Assembly: GCF_900187615.1 (NCBI RefSeq)
Contig: NZ_FYDO01000026.1
Span: 1 to 64,000, forward strand
Length of the DNA stretch: 64,000 nt
DNA from: Pseudomonas sp. Irchel s3f7
GTDB lineage: Bacteria > Pseudomonadota > Gammaproteobacteria > Pseudomonadales > Pseudomonadaceae
Direction: 5' to 3'
Part shown: one piece after another, positions 52,203-60,370 of the stretch
Layout: each line of letters starts with the position of its first letter
Position numbering within the stretch: position 1 is the stretch's first letter
Program-made: the position numbers and the translations under genes
The notes under the pieces: generated by a model
Told to the model about the DNA's origin: nothing
The model's database searches: none
The model's input: only the letters and a program-made list of their open reading frames with translations

Positions 52203-53260
52203 GGCATTTCTCCTTTTATTGTTATGGGCCCGGCTGAGTGTTTACGCGGGCTGAAATGCCAGCGCGTTTGCTTGACCCGGACCAGGCTGGTCCGGGCGTG
52301 GTAATTGACCAGCACCAGGGTCAGCAACAACGCCGCCCCGCCCGCGTTGTGCGCAACGGCCACCGGTAATGGCAGATGGAACAGCACATTGCTGATGCCC
52401 AGGGTGATTTGAGCGGCGAGGGCGATCAACACCAGGCCTGCCAGGCGCGTCATGCCGACCGCTTTGAGTTGCCAGGCCAGGCCGACCAATACCAAAGTCA
52501 CCAGCAGGGCGCCGATACGGTGCGTCAAATGAATCGCCGTGCGCGCGTCGCTGTCCAGTTGCCCGCCGAGGTAATTCGGGCCGATGTGTTGGGTCAGGTG
52601 AAAGCCGTTGGCGAAGTCCGCTGCGGGCATCCATTGGCCGTGACAGGTCGGGAAGTCGATGCAGGCCACCGCGGCATAGTTGGAACTGACCCAGCCACCG
52701 AGGGCGATTTGCCCGATCACCAGCAACAGCCCCGCCGTCGCCCAGTGCTGCAAACGTCGCGGCACGGTCAGCGCCGGCAGCACGCCGGACAAACGCAAGG
52801 TCAGCAAAAACAACAGGCTCAAGGTCGCAAACCCGCCGAGCAAATGCCCGGTAACCACTTGCGGCCAGAGCTTGAGCGTCACCGTCCACATGCCGAACGC
52901 GGCTTGGCCGATCACGACCGCCAGCAGGAACAACGGCAACTTCACCGGTTGCCCCGGATGGCGACGATGCACCCAGGCGCGACCGGCCAGCACCGCGATC
53001 AACAGCCCCAGGGTGCCGGCGAAGTAGCGGTGGACCATCTCGTTCCAACCCTTGTGGGCCTCGACTGGTGCGTCCGGAAAATGCAGTTCGGCATGGGCCA
53101 GCTGGGCTTCGCTTTTCGGCACGCTGATAAAGCCGTAGCAGCCCGGCCAGTCCGGGCAGCCGAGGCCGGCGTGGGTCAGGCGAGTGTAGGCACCGAGCAA
53201 CACCACAATCAGTGCCAGCAAGGTGGCAAACAGCGCGAGGCGAAATCCAGGTTTGGCCAT
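52190..53260 (-). CDS. ctaA: Haem A synthase (COX15/CtaA)
   Basis: 356 residues, eight membrane helices in two homologous halves, with the conserved His residues in NEMVHRYFAG, VVTGHLLGG, IHLTHRIGALL and VAHNAGG. A Cys pair in GCPDWPGCYG (first external loop) matches the regulatory disulfide of CtaA. Oxidises haem O to haem A. Lies 10 bp after the preceding gene. Confidence 0.94.
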   Translation of the reverse strand: MAKPGFRLALFATLLALIVVLLGAYTRLTHAGLGCPDWPGCYGFISVPKSEAQLAHAELHFPDAPVEAHKGWNEMVHRYFAGTLGLLIAVLAGRAWVHRRHPGQPVKLPLFLLAVVIGQAAFGMWTVTLKLWPQVVTGHLLGGFATLSLLFLLTLRLSGVLPALTVPRRLQHWATAGLLLVIGQIALGGWVSSNYAAVACIDFPTCHGQWMPAADFANGFHLTQHIGPNYLGGQLDSDARTAIHLTHRIGALLVTLVLVGLAWQLKAVGMTRLAGLVLIALAAQITLGISNVLFHLPLPVAVAHNAGGAALLLTLVLVNYHARTSLVRVKQTRWHFSPRKHSAGPITIKGEMPWRF

Positions 53261-53270
53261 GACGATGCCC

Positions 53271-53864
53271 TTATCCGATGTTCGACAGTTTCAGCAGGTG
53301 ACGCAGGTCGTTAAGCAGGTCCTTGCCCTTCACCGACGGGTCGTAGCGCAGCACCAGATTGCCGTGGGGATCGATAATCCACAGTTGCGGCACGCTCTGG
53401 TCGCCGGTGGTGCGGCTGAAGGTGGTCAGGTCCAGTGGATAGCGTTGCAGTTGAGGATATTCCCGTTGCAGCTTGGCGTCGTAGTCGGCGCTCAGCGGTT
53501 GCGCGGCGGCCAGGGCATGGCTGGCGCGGGACGCGTCGCGACTGAGGCCGATCTGGACTTGCCGCGCCAGATACACCAGCTGCTGGCAGTCCACCGCGCA
53601 ATCCTTGGGCGCCGTCACCAACATCTGCCAACGATCGTCCTGGGCCTGCACGCCAATATCGGCACGGGTCTGACCGTTGCCGATCAGTTCGCCGTGGTAA
53701 CTGCGGCCCTCGGGCACCCAGAAATTCAGCTTGTACATGCCGGTGGCGAGGATCATCGGACCGATCACCCCGAGCAGGATCAATAGCAACTGCAAGCGGC
53801 CCTTGCGCCGGTTCACCGACGGTTTTGCCTCAGACATGCTGGGTGGATTCATGGCCGCTCCCAT
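53271..53864 (-). CDS. Conserved membrane-anchored protein of the oxidase assembly cluster
   Basis: 197 residues. One membrane helix at about 30-52 (LQLLLILLGVIGPMILATGM), then a periplasmic thioredoxin/SCO-like region ('PKDCAVDCQQLVYLARQVQI', 'SVPQLWIIDPHGNLVLRYDP'). Cys-x3-Cys is present, so a copper or thiol role like SCO is plausible but unproven. Start 53864 is fixed by AAAGGAGAAACACC; it overlaps surf1 by 35 bp. Same place as PA0111. Confidence 0.8.
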   Translation of the reverse strand: MGAAMNPPSMSEAKPSVNRRKGRLQLLLILLGVIGPMILATGMYKLNFWVPEGRSYHGELIGNGQTRADIGVQAQDDRWQMLVTAPKDCAVDCQQLVYLARQVQIGLSRDASRASHALAAAQPLSADYDAKLQREYPQLQRYPLDLTTFSRTTGDQSVPQLWIIDPHGNLVLRYDPSVKGKDLLNDLRHLLKLSNIG

Positions 53865-54570
53865 GGTGTTTCTCCTTTGCGTTGTGCCAGCCGAGATAGA
53901 GATAAAGACCGAACAGGGCGATCGCCATAGCGAACCACTGCACGGCATAAGCGATGTTTTTTTCCGGCCCCATGGCCACCACCGGCCAATCGGCCTGATA
54001 GGTCGCGGCGCCGGTTTCGGCACGTAATTCGTAGGCAAACCCTTCACGGCTGAGCGTGCTCCAGAGTCTGGCCGGTTCAACCGCCGTCACCAGTTGCGGC
54101 CAGGTGTTGCTATCCGGATCGGCATGCAGCTGGAAGGTGGCACCGGGGGAAACGTAGACCCAGGCGTCGAGACTCAAGGCTTGTGTGGGGGTGGTGAATT
54201 GCGGCGGGGTGCGCCGGTCCGGCCAGGGCAGCCAGCCACGATTGATCAGCAGCCAGAGCCCGGTCGCGTGGTCCCGGAACGGTTGCAGCAACTCGACCCC
54301 GACCTTGCCGTCGCGCTGGCGGTTATCCAGCAGCAGGCTGTGCGCAGCGTCGAACTCGCCCTGCAGACGAACCCGGCGAAAGGCCGGGTCCTGAGTGTGT
54401 TGCAACTCGGTGCTGGCCATCGGTTCGGCAGCCCGGCGCTCGGCGTAGTTTTGTAGCAGTGCGCTTTTCTCCGCGCCCCGGCTCAACTGCCAGAACCCCA
54501 GGGACACCAACAGCGGCAGCAACAGCGCCACGACCACTGTCGGCACGACGCCCGGCCGGAAACGCTTCAT
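53830..54570 (-). CDS. surf1: SURF1 family oxidase assembly protein
   Basis: 246 residues, two membrane helices (N-terminal VVVALLLPLLVSLGFWQLSR and C-terminal YAVQWFAMAIALFGLYLYLG) enclosing a periplasmic domain with LLDNRQRDGKVGVELL and LINRGWLPWPDR, all SURF1 hallmarks. Helps insert haem a3 in subunit I. First gene of the surf1-...-sco unit; divergent from the small DUF2909 gene. Confidence 0.93.
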   Translation of the reverse strand: MKRFRPGVVPTVVVALLLPLLVSLGFWQLSRGAEKSALLQNYAERRAAEPMASTELQHTQDPAFRRVRLQGEFDAAHSLLLDNRQRDGKVGVELLQPFRDHATGLWLLINRGWLPWPDRRTPPQFTTPTQALSLDAWVYVSPGATFQLHADPDSNTWPQLVTAVEPARLWSTLSREGFAYELRAETGAATYQADWPVVAMGPEKNIAYAVQWFAMAIALFGLYLYLGWHNAKEKHHGSGHESTQHV

Positions 54571-54641
54571 GGCGTCGCCCGCAAATCGGTCCGTGCGATA
54601 GCTATACTCAAGTGCATCGCTTGTCCCCCCGGAGTCTCACC

Positions 54642-54845
54642 ATGCTCAAAGCAGCCATCGTCCTGATGCTGATTGCCACGGTTGTCAGCCTGTTCAGCGG
54701 CCTGTTTTTTCTGGTCAAGGACGACAGCAGCTCAAACCGCCTCGTCATTGCCTTGAGTGTTCGTGTGACTTTGGCCGCCCTGACCCTGGGTTTGATTACC
54801 TGGGGCTTTTTCAGCGGCCAACTGGTCTCCCATGTGCCTTGGTAA
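54642..54845 (+). CDS. DUF2909 small twin-helix membrane protein, opposite strand in the cox locus
   Basis: 67 residues: MLKAAIVLMLIATVVSLFSG, FFLVKDDSSSNRL, then a second helix ALSVRVTLAALTLGLITWGF. A twin-transmembrane DUF2909 protein. GGAG lies before ATG 54642. It is the only plus-strand gene in the oxidase locus: divergent from surf1, convergent with coxC (stop codons 6 bp apart). A role in oxidase assembly is suggested only by position. Confidence 0.85.
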   Translation: MLKAAIVLMLIATVVSLFSGLFFLVKDDSSSNRLVIALSVRVTLAALTLGLITWGFFSGQLVSHVPW

Positions 54846-54850
54846 AAGGT

Positions 54851-55738
54851 TTAGAGCACGTAAACGAACACGAACAACCCGATCCACACCACGTCTACAA
54901 AGTGCCAATACCAACTCGCTGCCTCGAAAGCGAACTGGTGCTCGTTATCGAAATGCCCGCGCATGATCCGCATCAGCATCACGAACAGGATGATGGTGCC
55001 AATGGTCACGTGCGCACCGTGGAAACCGGTGAGCATGAAGAAGGTCGCGCCGTAGATGCCGGAACCCAGAGTCAGGCCCAGCTCGTGGTAGGCGTGGATG
55101 TATTCTTCAGCCTGAAAGCCAAGGAACGCGCAGCCGAGCAGCACCGTGATCGCCAGCCAGATTTTCAGCGCGCCGCGATGGCCTTTTTTCAAGGCATGGT
55201 GGGCGATGGTCACCGTCACGCTGGAACTCACCAGCAGCACCGTGTTGAGCAACGGCAGACCCCAAGGGCTGATGACGTCCTTGGGCGGTGGAAACAGTTT
55301 CGAGTCGGGGTTGTTCAGCAGCGGCCAGGTGAACTGGAAGTTCGGCCACAGCATGTGCGCCATGCCTTTGGCGCCTTCACCACCGAGCGCCGGCCCGGAA
55401 ATGTGGCGCACATAAAACAGCGCGCCGAAGAAGGCGATGAAGAACATCACCTCCGAGAAGATGAACCAGCTCATGCCCCAGCGGAACGAGCGATCCATCT
55501 GTGCGCTGTACAAGCCGCTGCGACTTTCCTTGATCACCGTGCCGAACCAGCCGAACAGCATGTAAGCCACCAACAGCCCGCCGATGAAAAAGATCAGCGG
55601 CCCGTGGGATTCCGGTCGTGCAGCCTTCAGATCGTTGAACCAGGTCGCCAGACCGAACACCGTGACGAACATCCCGACCGTGGCGATGATCGGCCATTTG
55701 CTCTGGGCCGGGACGTAATAATGTTCATGAGTTGCCAT
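54851..55738 (-). CDS. coxC: Cytochrome c oxidase subunit III
   Basis: 295 residues, seven membrane helices of the COX3 family: SWFIFSEVMFFIAFFGALFY and GFHGAHVTIGTIILFVML are the conserved pieces, and EAASWYWHFVDVVWIGLFVF ends the protein. Non-metal core subunit that stabilises subunit I. Fourth and last gene of the coxB-coxA-ctaG-coxC unit. Confidence 0.95.
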   Translation of the reverse strand: MATHEHYYVPAQSKWPIIATVGMFVTVFGLATWFNDLKAARPESHGPLIFFIGGLLVAYMLFGWFGTVIKESRSGLYSAQMDRSFRWGMSWFIFSEVMFFIAFFGALFYVRHISGPALGGEGAKGMAHMLWPNFQFTWPLLNNPDSKLFPPPKDVISPWGLPLLNTVLLVSSSVTVTIAHHALKKGHRGALKIWLAITVLLGCAFLGFQAEEYIHAYHELGLTLGSGIYGATFFMLTGFHGAHVTIGTIILFVMLMRIMRGHFDNEHQFAFEAASWYWHFVDVVWIGLFVFVYVL

Positions 55739-55763
55739 TTATTGTTCTCCTTATCGGGCACGC

Positions 55764-56315
55764 TCAACCGCCAGTGATTACGGCTACCGGTGGATGTCGG
55801 GCGGTGATATCGAACAGCGTGTAAGACAGCGTCAGGTGCTTCACATCTTTGGGCATGTCACGGTCAACGATGAATCGCACCGGCATCTCGATCCGTTGAC
55901 CGGGCTGCAGCACTTGCTGGGTAAAGCAGAAACATTCGGTCTTGTGGAAATACGCCGCCGCGGCGCTTGGCGCGATGCTCGGCACGGCCTGGGCGCTCAT
56001 CGGTTTATCGGTGGGGTTGTGGGCGATGAAGATCATCTCGTTCACCGCCCCCGGGTTCGCGGTCAACTCGTCATGCTTGGGGTAAAAGTCCCATGGCATG
56101 TCGGCGGTGTTGGTCGACAGAAACTGCACGCGCACCTGCCGCGAGGTGTCGACCGTTTGCTCACCTTCGTACTGCCCGGCGGTCTTGCCGTTGATGCCGA
56201 AGGCCCTGCACATCACGTCGTAGATCGGCACCAGGGCAAACCCGAACACAAACATCGCCACCACCACGGTCAGCAGACGCGTGACCAGTTTCTTCATCGA
56301 AATTGAGTCAGCCAT
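55764..56315 (-). CDS. ctaG: Cytochrome oxidase copper-assembly protein CtaG/COX11
   Basis: 183 residues. N-terminal membrane anchor, conserved Cys36 (YDVMCRAFG) and the copper-binding ECFCFTQQ (Cys128, Cys130). Supplies copper to CuB of subunit I. Separated from coxA by a REP pair; 25 bp before coxC. Confidence 0.94.
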   Translation of the reverse strand: MADSISMKKLVTRLLTVVVAMFVFGFALVPIYDVMCRAFGINGKTAGQYEGEQTVDTSRQVRVQFLSTNTADMPWDFYPKHDELTANPGAVNEMIFIAHNPTDKPMSAQAVPSIAPSAAAAYFHKTECFCFTQQVLQPGQRIEMPVRFIVDRDMPKDVKHLTLSYTLFDITARHPPVAVITGG

Positions 56316-56340
56316 GACTTCTAACCCCTACTCCAAATCC

Positions 56341-56419
56341 TGTAGGAGCTGGCTTGCCAGCGATAGCGGTGTGTCTGACACACCGTTTTAGCTTCATCGC
56401 CAGCAAGCCGGCGCCTACA
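56341..56419. repeat. REP pair within the cox operon
   Basis: TGTAGGAGCTGGCTTGCCAG at 56341 faces GCCAGCAAGCCGGCGCCTAC ending about 56419; a further inner inverted repeat CGGTGTGTC/GACACACCG lies in the loop. It lies between coxA and ctaG on the same strand, so it may lower expression of downstream genes relative to coxBA. Confidence 0.9.
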
Positions 56420-56429
56420 AGGGCGTTGT

Positions 56430-58022
56430 TCATTTCACTTCCGGCGGCGTAGTGAAGGTGTGATACGGCGCCGGTGACGGAATGCTCCACTCCAGGCCTT
56501 CCGCCCCATCCCACGGTTTGGCCGGGGCTGGCGGGCCGCCGCGAATGGTCTTGATCACGATGAACAGGAAGAAGATCTGCGTGGCGCCGAACATGAATGC
56601 GCCGATCGACGACACCATGTTGAAGTCGGCGAATTGCAGGTTGTAGTCCGGAATCCGCCGAGGCATGCCCGCCAACCCCACAAAGTGCATCGGGAAGAAA
56701 GCCATGTTCATACCGATGAACGACAGCCAGAAATGCAGCTTGCCGAGGGTTTCGTCGTACATGTGGCCGGTCCATTTCGGCATCCAGTAGTAGGCCGAAG
56801 CGAAGATCCCGAAGATCGCCCCCGGCACCAATACATAGTGGAAGTGCGCGACCACGAAGTAGGTGTCCTGATACTGGAAGTCCGCCGGGGCGATGGCCAG
56901 CATCAACCCGGAGAACCCGCCGATGGAGAACAGGATCACGAACGCCACCGCAAACAGCATCGGCGTCTCGAACGTCAGCGAGCCTTGCCACATGGTGCTG
57001 GCCCAGTTGAACACCTTCACGCCCGTTGGCACCGCGATCAGCAGCGTGGCGTACATAAAGAACAACTCGCCCACCAGCGGAATGCCGACCACGAACATGT
57101 GGTGCGCCCAGACGATGAACGACAGGAAGGCGATACTCGCCGTGGCGTAGACCATCGAGGTGTAACCGAACAGCGGCTTGCGCGAGAAAGTCGGGATGAT
57201 TGCGCTGACGGCACCGAAGGCCGGCAGGATCATGATGTACACCTCGGGGTGACCGAAGAACCAGAACACATGCTGGAACAACACCGGATCTCCGCCACCG
57301 GCGGCACTGAAGAAGCTGGTGCCGAAGTGGATGTCCATCAGCATCATCGTCACGCACCCGGCCAATACCGGCATCACCGCGATCAGCAGGAACGCGGTGA
57401 TCAGCCAGGTCCAGACGAACAGCGGCATTTTCATCAGCGTCATGCCGGGGGCGCGCAGGTTGAGGATGGTGGCGATCACGTTGATCGCGCCCATGATCGA
57501 ACTGATCCCCATCAAGTGGATGGCAAAGATGAAGAACGTCACGCTTTCCGGTGCATACGTCGTCGACAACGGCGCGTAGAACGTCCAGCCGAAGTTCGGC
57601 CCGCCACCGGGGGTGAACAGGGTCGAGATCAGCAGAATGAACGCCGCCGGCAACAGCCAGAAACTGAAGTTGTTCATGCGCGGCAAGGCCATGTCCGGCG
57701 CGCCGATCATCAGCGGAACCATCCAGTTGGCGAGGCCGACGAACGCCGGCATCACCGCACCGAAGACCATCACCAGACCGTGCATGGTGGTCATCTGGTT
57801 GAAGAATTCTGGCTGGACGATTTGCAGCCCCGGCTGAAACAGCTCGGCGCGAATCACCATCGCGAACGAGCCGCCCAGCAGGAACATGGAGAACGCAAAC
57901 CACAGGTACAGCGTGCCGATGTCCTTGTGGTTGGTGGTCAGCACCCAACGCATCAGGCCTTTGGCGGGGCCGTGGGCGTGGTCGGTGGCGGTATGAACAT
58001 GTTCATCGATTACAGCAGTCAT
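56430..58022 (-). CDS. coxA: Cytochrome c oxidase subunit I
   Basis: 530 residues, twelve membrane helices. Haem/copper ligands are in family positions: HGLVMVFGAVMP (haem a His), FFGHPEVYIMILPAFG (CuB His and cross-linked Tyr), WAHHMF (CuB His pair) and HFHYVLVPGAIFG (haem a3/a). Type A1 oxidase (Glu in FGHPEVY). Reduces O2 to water and pumps protons. Start 58022 (MTAVIDEHVHTATDHAHG) follows AGGA. Confidence 0.96.
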   Translation of the reverse strand: MTAVIDEHVHTATDHAHGPAKGLMRWVLTTNHKDIGTLYLWFAFSMFLLGGSFAMVIRAELFQPGLQIVQPEFFNQMTTMHGLVMVFGAVMPAFVGLANWMVPLMIGAPDMALPRMNNFSFWLLPAAFILLISTLFTPGGGPNFGWTFYAPLSTTYAPESVTFFIFAIHLMGISSIMGAINVIATILNLRAPGMTLMKMPLFVWTWLITAFLLIAVMPVLAGCVTMMLMDIHFGTSFFSAAGGGDPVLFQHVFWFFGHPEVYIMILPAFGAVSAIIPTFSRKPLFGYTSMVYATASIAFLSFIVWAHHMFVVGIPLVGELFFMYATLLIAVPTGVKVFNWASTMWQGSLTFETPMLFAVAFVILFSIGGFSGLMLAIAPADFQYQDTYFVVAHFHYVLVPGAIFGIFASAYYWMPKWTGHMYDETLGKLHFWLSFIGMNMAFFPMHFVGLAGMPRRIPDYNLQFADFNMVSSIGAFMFGATQIFFLFIVIKTIRGGPPAPAKPWDGAEGLEWSIPSPAPYHTFTTPPEVK

Positions 58023-58104
58023 GTCCTGTCTCCTGCAAACAGATGGGCTGGGCAGGCCGGGGTACATTGCCCCGACCGGTTCCTTACGTGCGCAATAGAC
58101 CGGG

Positions 58105-59232
58105 TCATTTGCTTTCCGCCTGTTTCAGCTCCAGCACTTCTTTTGGCGTGACCATGTCGCCCTTGTTGTTGCCCCAGGCGTTGCGTTCATAGGTCACGAC
58201 CGCTGCGATATCGACTTCCGAGAGCTGTTTGCCGAACGCCGCCATCGCTGTGCCAGGCTTGCCATGGAAGACAATGCCCAGGTGAGCGTCTTTCGGCCCG
58301 GTGGCGATTTTCGAGCCCTTGAGTGGCGGGAACATCGGTGGCAGGCCCTGCCCCTCGGCCTGGTGACAGGCCACACAGGCGGTGTGATAGACCTTGTCAC
58401 CGCGCTCCTTGAGCTCGTCGAGTGTCCATTCCTTGCTGGTCAGCTCTTTGAGTTGCGCGGCCTCAGCCTTGCGCTCGGCCAACCATTTTTCGTAATCGGC
58501 CTTTTCCTTGACCTCGACCACGGTCGGCATGAATCCGTGATCCTTGCCGCACAGTTCAGCGCACTGGCCGCGATAGATGCCGGGCTTTTCGACGCGGGTC
58601 CAGGCTTCGTTGACGAACCCCGGAATCGCATCGCGCTTGACCGCGAAGGCCGGCACCCACCAGGAGTGGATCACGTCCGCGGACGTCACCAGGAAGCGCA
58701 CCTTGGCACCGACCGGCAACACCAACGGCTTGTCGACCTCAAGCAGGTAATGCTCGCCCTTGGCTTCCTTGTTGTGGATCTGATCGGCGGGTGTGGCCAG
58801 GTTGCTGAAGAACTCGACGTCCTGGCCCAGGTATTTGTAGTGCCACTTCCACTGATAACCGGTGACCTGGATATCGATCTCCGGCTCACTGGCGTCGTAC
58901 ATCTTGATCAGGGTCGCGGTAGCGGGAATCGCCATCACCACCAGGATAAGAAAGGGCACGATGGTCCAGAGGATTTCGACGGTGGTGCTTTCATGAAATT
59001 TGGCGGCCACCTGCCCGGTCGAGCGGCGGTGGAGGATCATCGACCAGAACATGGCCCCAAAGACGATGATGCCGATCACTACACAGATCCAGAAAATGGT
59101 CATGTGCAGGTCAAACACAGCGTGACTGATTTCAGTCGCTCCAGGCGCCATATTCACAGTCCAGGCCGCTTGCGCCTGACTGAAAATCGACCACAACAGG
59201 AGGCCCATCCAGACATGTGGATGTCGCATCAT
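58105..59232 (-). CDS. coxB: Cytochrome c oxidase subunit II with fused cytochrome c (caa3 type)
   Basis: 375 residues. Signal peptide, two membrane helices (about 38-110), CuA domain with His189, Cys224-x3-Cys228, His232 and Met235 (CAELCGKDHGFM), and a C-terminal cytochrome c domain with CVACH (286-290) and a later axial Met. The fused haem lets it take electrons from soluble cytochromes. First gene of the cox unit. It begins MM, so the start may be 59232 or 59229. Confidence 0.96.
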   Translation of the reverse strand: MMRHPHVWMGLLLWSIFSQAQAAWTVNMAPGATEISHAVFDLHMTIFWICVVIGIIVFGAMFWSMILHRRSTGQVAAKFHESTTVEILWTIVPFLILVVMAIPATATLIKMYDASEPEIDIQVTGYQWKWHYKYLGQDVEFFSNLATPADQIHNKEAKGEHYLLEVDKPLVLPVGAKVRFLVTSADVIHSWWVPAFAVKRDAIPGFVNEAWTRVEKPGIYRGQCAELCGKDHGFMPTVVEVKEKADYEKWLAERKAEAAQLKELTSKEWTLDELKERGDKVYHTACVACHQAEGQGLPPMFPPLKGSKIATGPKDAHLGIVFHGKPGTAMAAFGKQLSEVDIAAVVTYERNAWGNNKGDMVTPKEVLELKQAESK

Positions 59233-59601
59233 TGCGGGTTCCCCTTATCGTTCTTGTTATCCCGCCGGCTTTCACCTGCGGCAAGGGAGCGGCTGCATCA
59301 GACTACGAACTTGAGCACCGGGCCTTGCTGCATATGCAGTCGGGCGTCATCAGCTAACTCCATTCCAACCCGAGTATAGACAGCACCTCCGACCTCGCAA
59401 TGTGAAGGCGTAAATGATCTGAAACAGCATTCACTTGCTTTGTAGGGTGCGAATGGAGAAGGATGCAGACGAGTGGTGGCGAACCGATATAACGGGGGCG
59501 TCTCAAGGATGAAATAATTATGACAAATGCGTCTTAGCATTTTTCGTAAGCCAGCTAAGTTATGTCTTCCATATTTCATTGCCTTGTTCCCTGGAGTTTT
59601 C
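59233..59601. other. 369-bp divergent control region of the cox operon
   Basis: No gene seen. It must carry the coxB promoter and that of the hypothetical gene at 59602. It becomes A/T-rich at 59505-59590. I could not identify specific boxes with confidence. Confidence 0.5.
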
Positions 59602-60252
59602 ATGAACACCGCCGCATTGCGCGAGCAGATCCAAACAGCCCAACAACACGAAGCCGAGACCCGCCTGCTGACACGTCAGCTGGAAAATAAACTGCCTCAT
59701 CTACACCCGGCGATCCAACTGCCGGAAACCGATACCAACGGCGTTCTGACGCGTTTTGTCGCCGCCTACATTGAAGAAGTACCTGATCTGCTGGATGCAG
59801 CCAATGAAGTCGCCAGGGAAGCGGGCATTGAGTCACAGATCAAACCGGTGCTGAAAATCGCCGAACAGTATTTCATTCAGCCACCCGCCATCATGGCCGG
59901 GCACATCGGGCTGGACGGTTTGCTGGACGAAGCCTATCTGGCGCACCGTTTTGTCGAAGAGGTCAACGACCTGTACATCAAGCATTTCGGCCAGCCACTG
60001 ATCCCTTTGGACATGACTGTCGCCAACCTGATTGCTCACCAATTGATCGGTGAGGAATTTGCCAACCAACTGGACGAAGTGGTGCATCACGCCATTGACG
60101 AGATGCTCAACGACGAAAGCTTCGCGCTGGAATCGGTGGAAGCCTACCGTGAGAAACTCAACAGCCCGGACACCGGCGCCGCGTGGAAACGCTGGCCGTG
60201 CATGTCCCGCCGCCTGGGCGTAGGCCTGGAACTGGATCAGCCGGCGGCTTGA
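59602..60252 (+). CDS. Conserved hypothetical protein (cytoplasmic, all-helical)
   Basis: 216 residues, no signal or membrane segment. Glu/Gln/Leu-rich and mostly helical, with a central region 'VAAYIEEVPDLLDAANEVARE', FIQPPAIMAGHIGLDGLLDEAY and DMTVANLIAHQLIGEEFANQL. ATG 59602 has CTGGAG before it; the frame is open to 59527 without support. Conserved at this place beside the oxidase genes in Pseudomonas (PA0104 region). No function recognised. Confidence 0.78.
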   Translation: MNTAALREQIQTAQQHEAETRLLTRQLENKLPHLHPAIQLPETDTNGVLTRFVAAYIEEVPDLLDAANEVAREAGIESQIKPVLKIAEQYFIQPPAIMAGHIGLDGLLDEAYLAHRFVEEVNDLYIKHFGQPLIPLDMTVANLIAHQLIGEEFANQLDEVVHHAIDEMLNDESFALESVEAYREKLNSPDTGAAWKRWPCMSRRLGVGLELDQPAA

Positions 60253-60273
60253 TCCACCGGTAAACACATCCCC

Positions 60274-60363
60274 TGTAGGAGCGAGCTTGCTCGCGATGAG
60301 GCCATGTCATTCAACATCAATGTTGACTGATCCGCCTCTATCGCGAGCAAACTCGCTCCTGCA
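60274..60363. repeat. REP pair (inverted)
   Basis: TGTAGGAGCGAGCTTGCTCG (60274) faces ATCGCGAGCAAACTCGCTCC ending at 60363, between convergent genes. Confidence 0.92.
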
Positions 60364-60370
60364 TTGGTTT

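Noticed and set aside
56634..58151. 505-codon plus-strand frame opposite coxA
   Set aside because: His/Arg/Glu-rich antisense shadow of subunit I.
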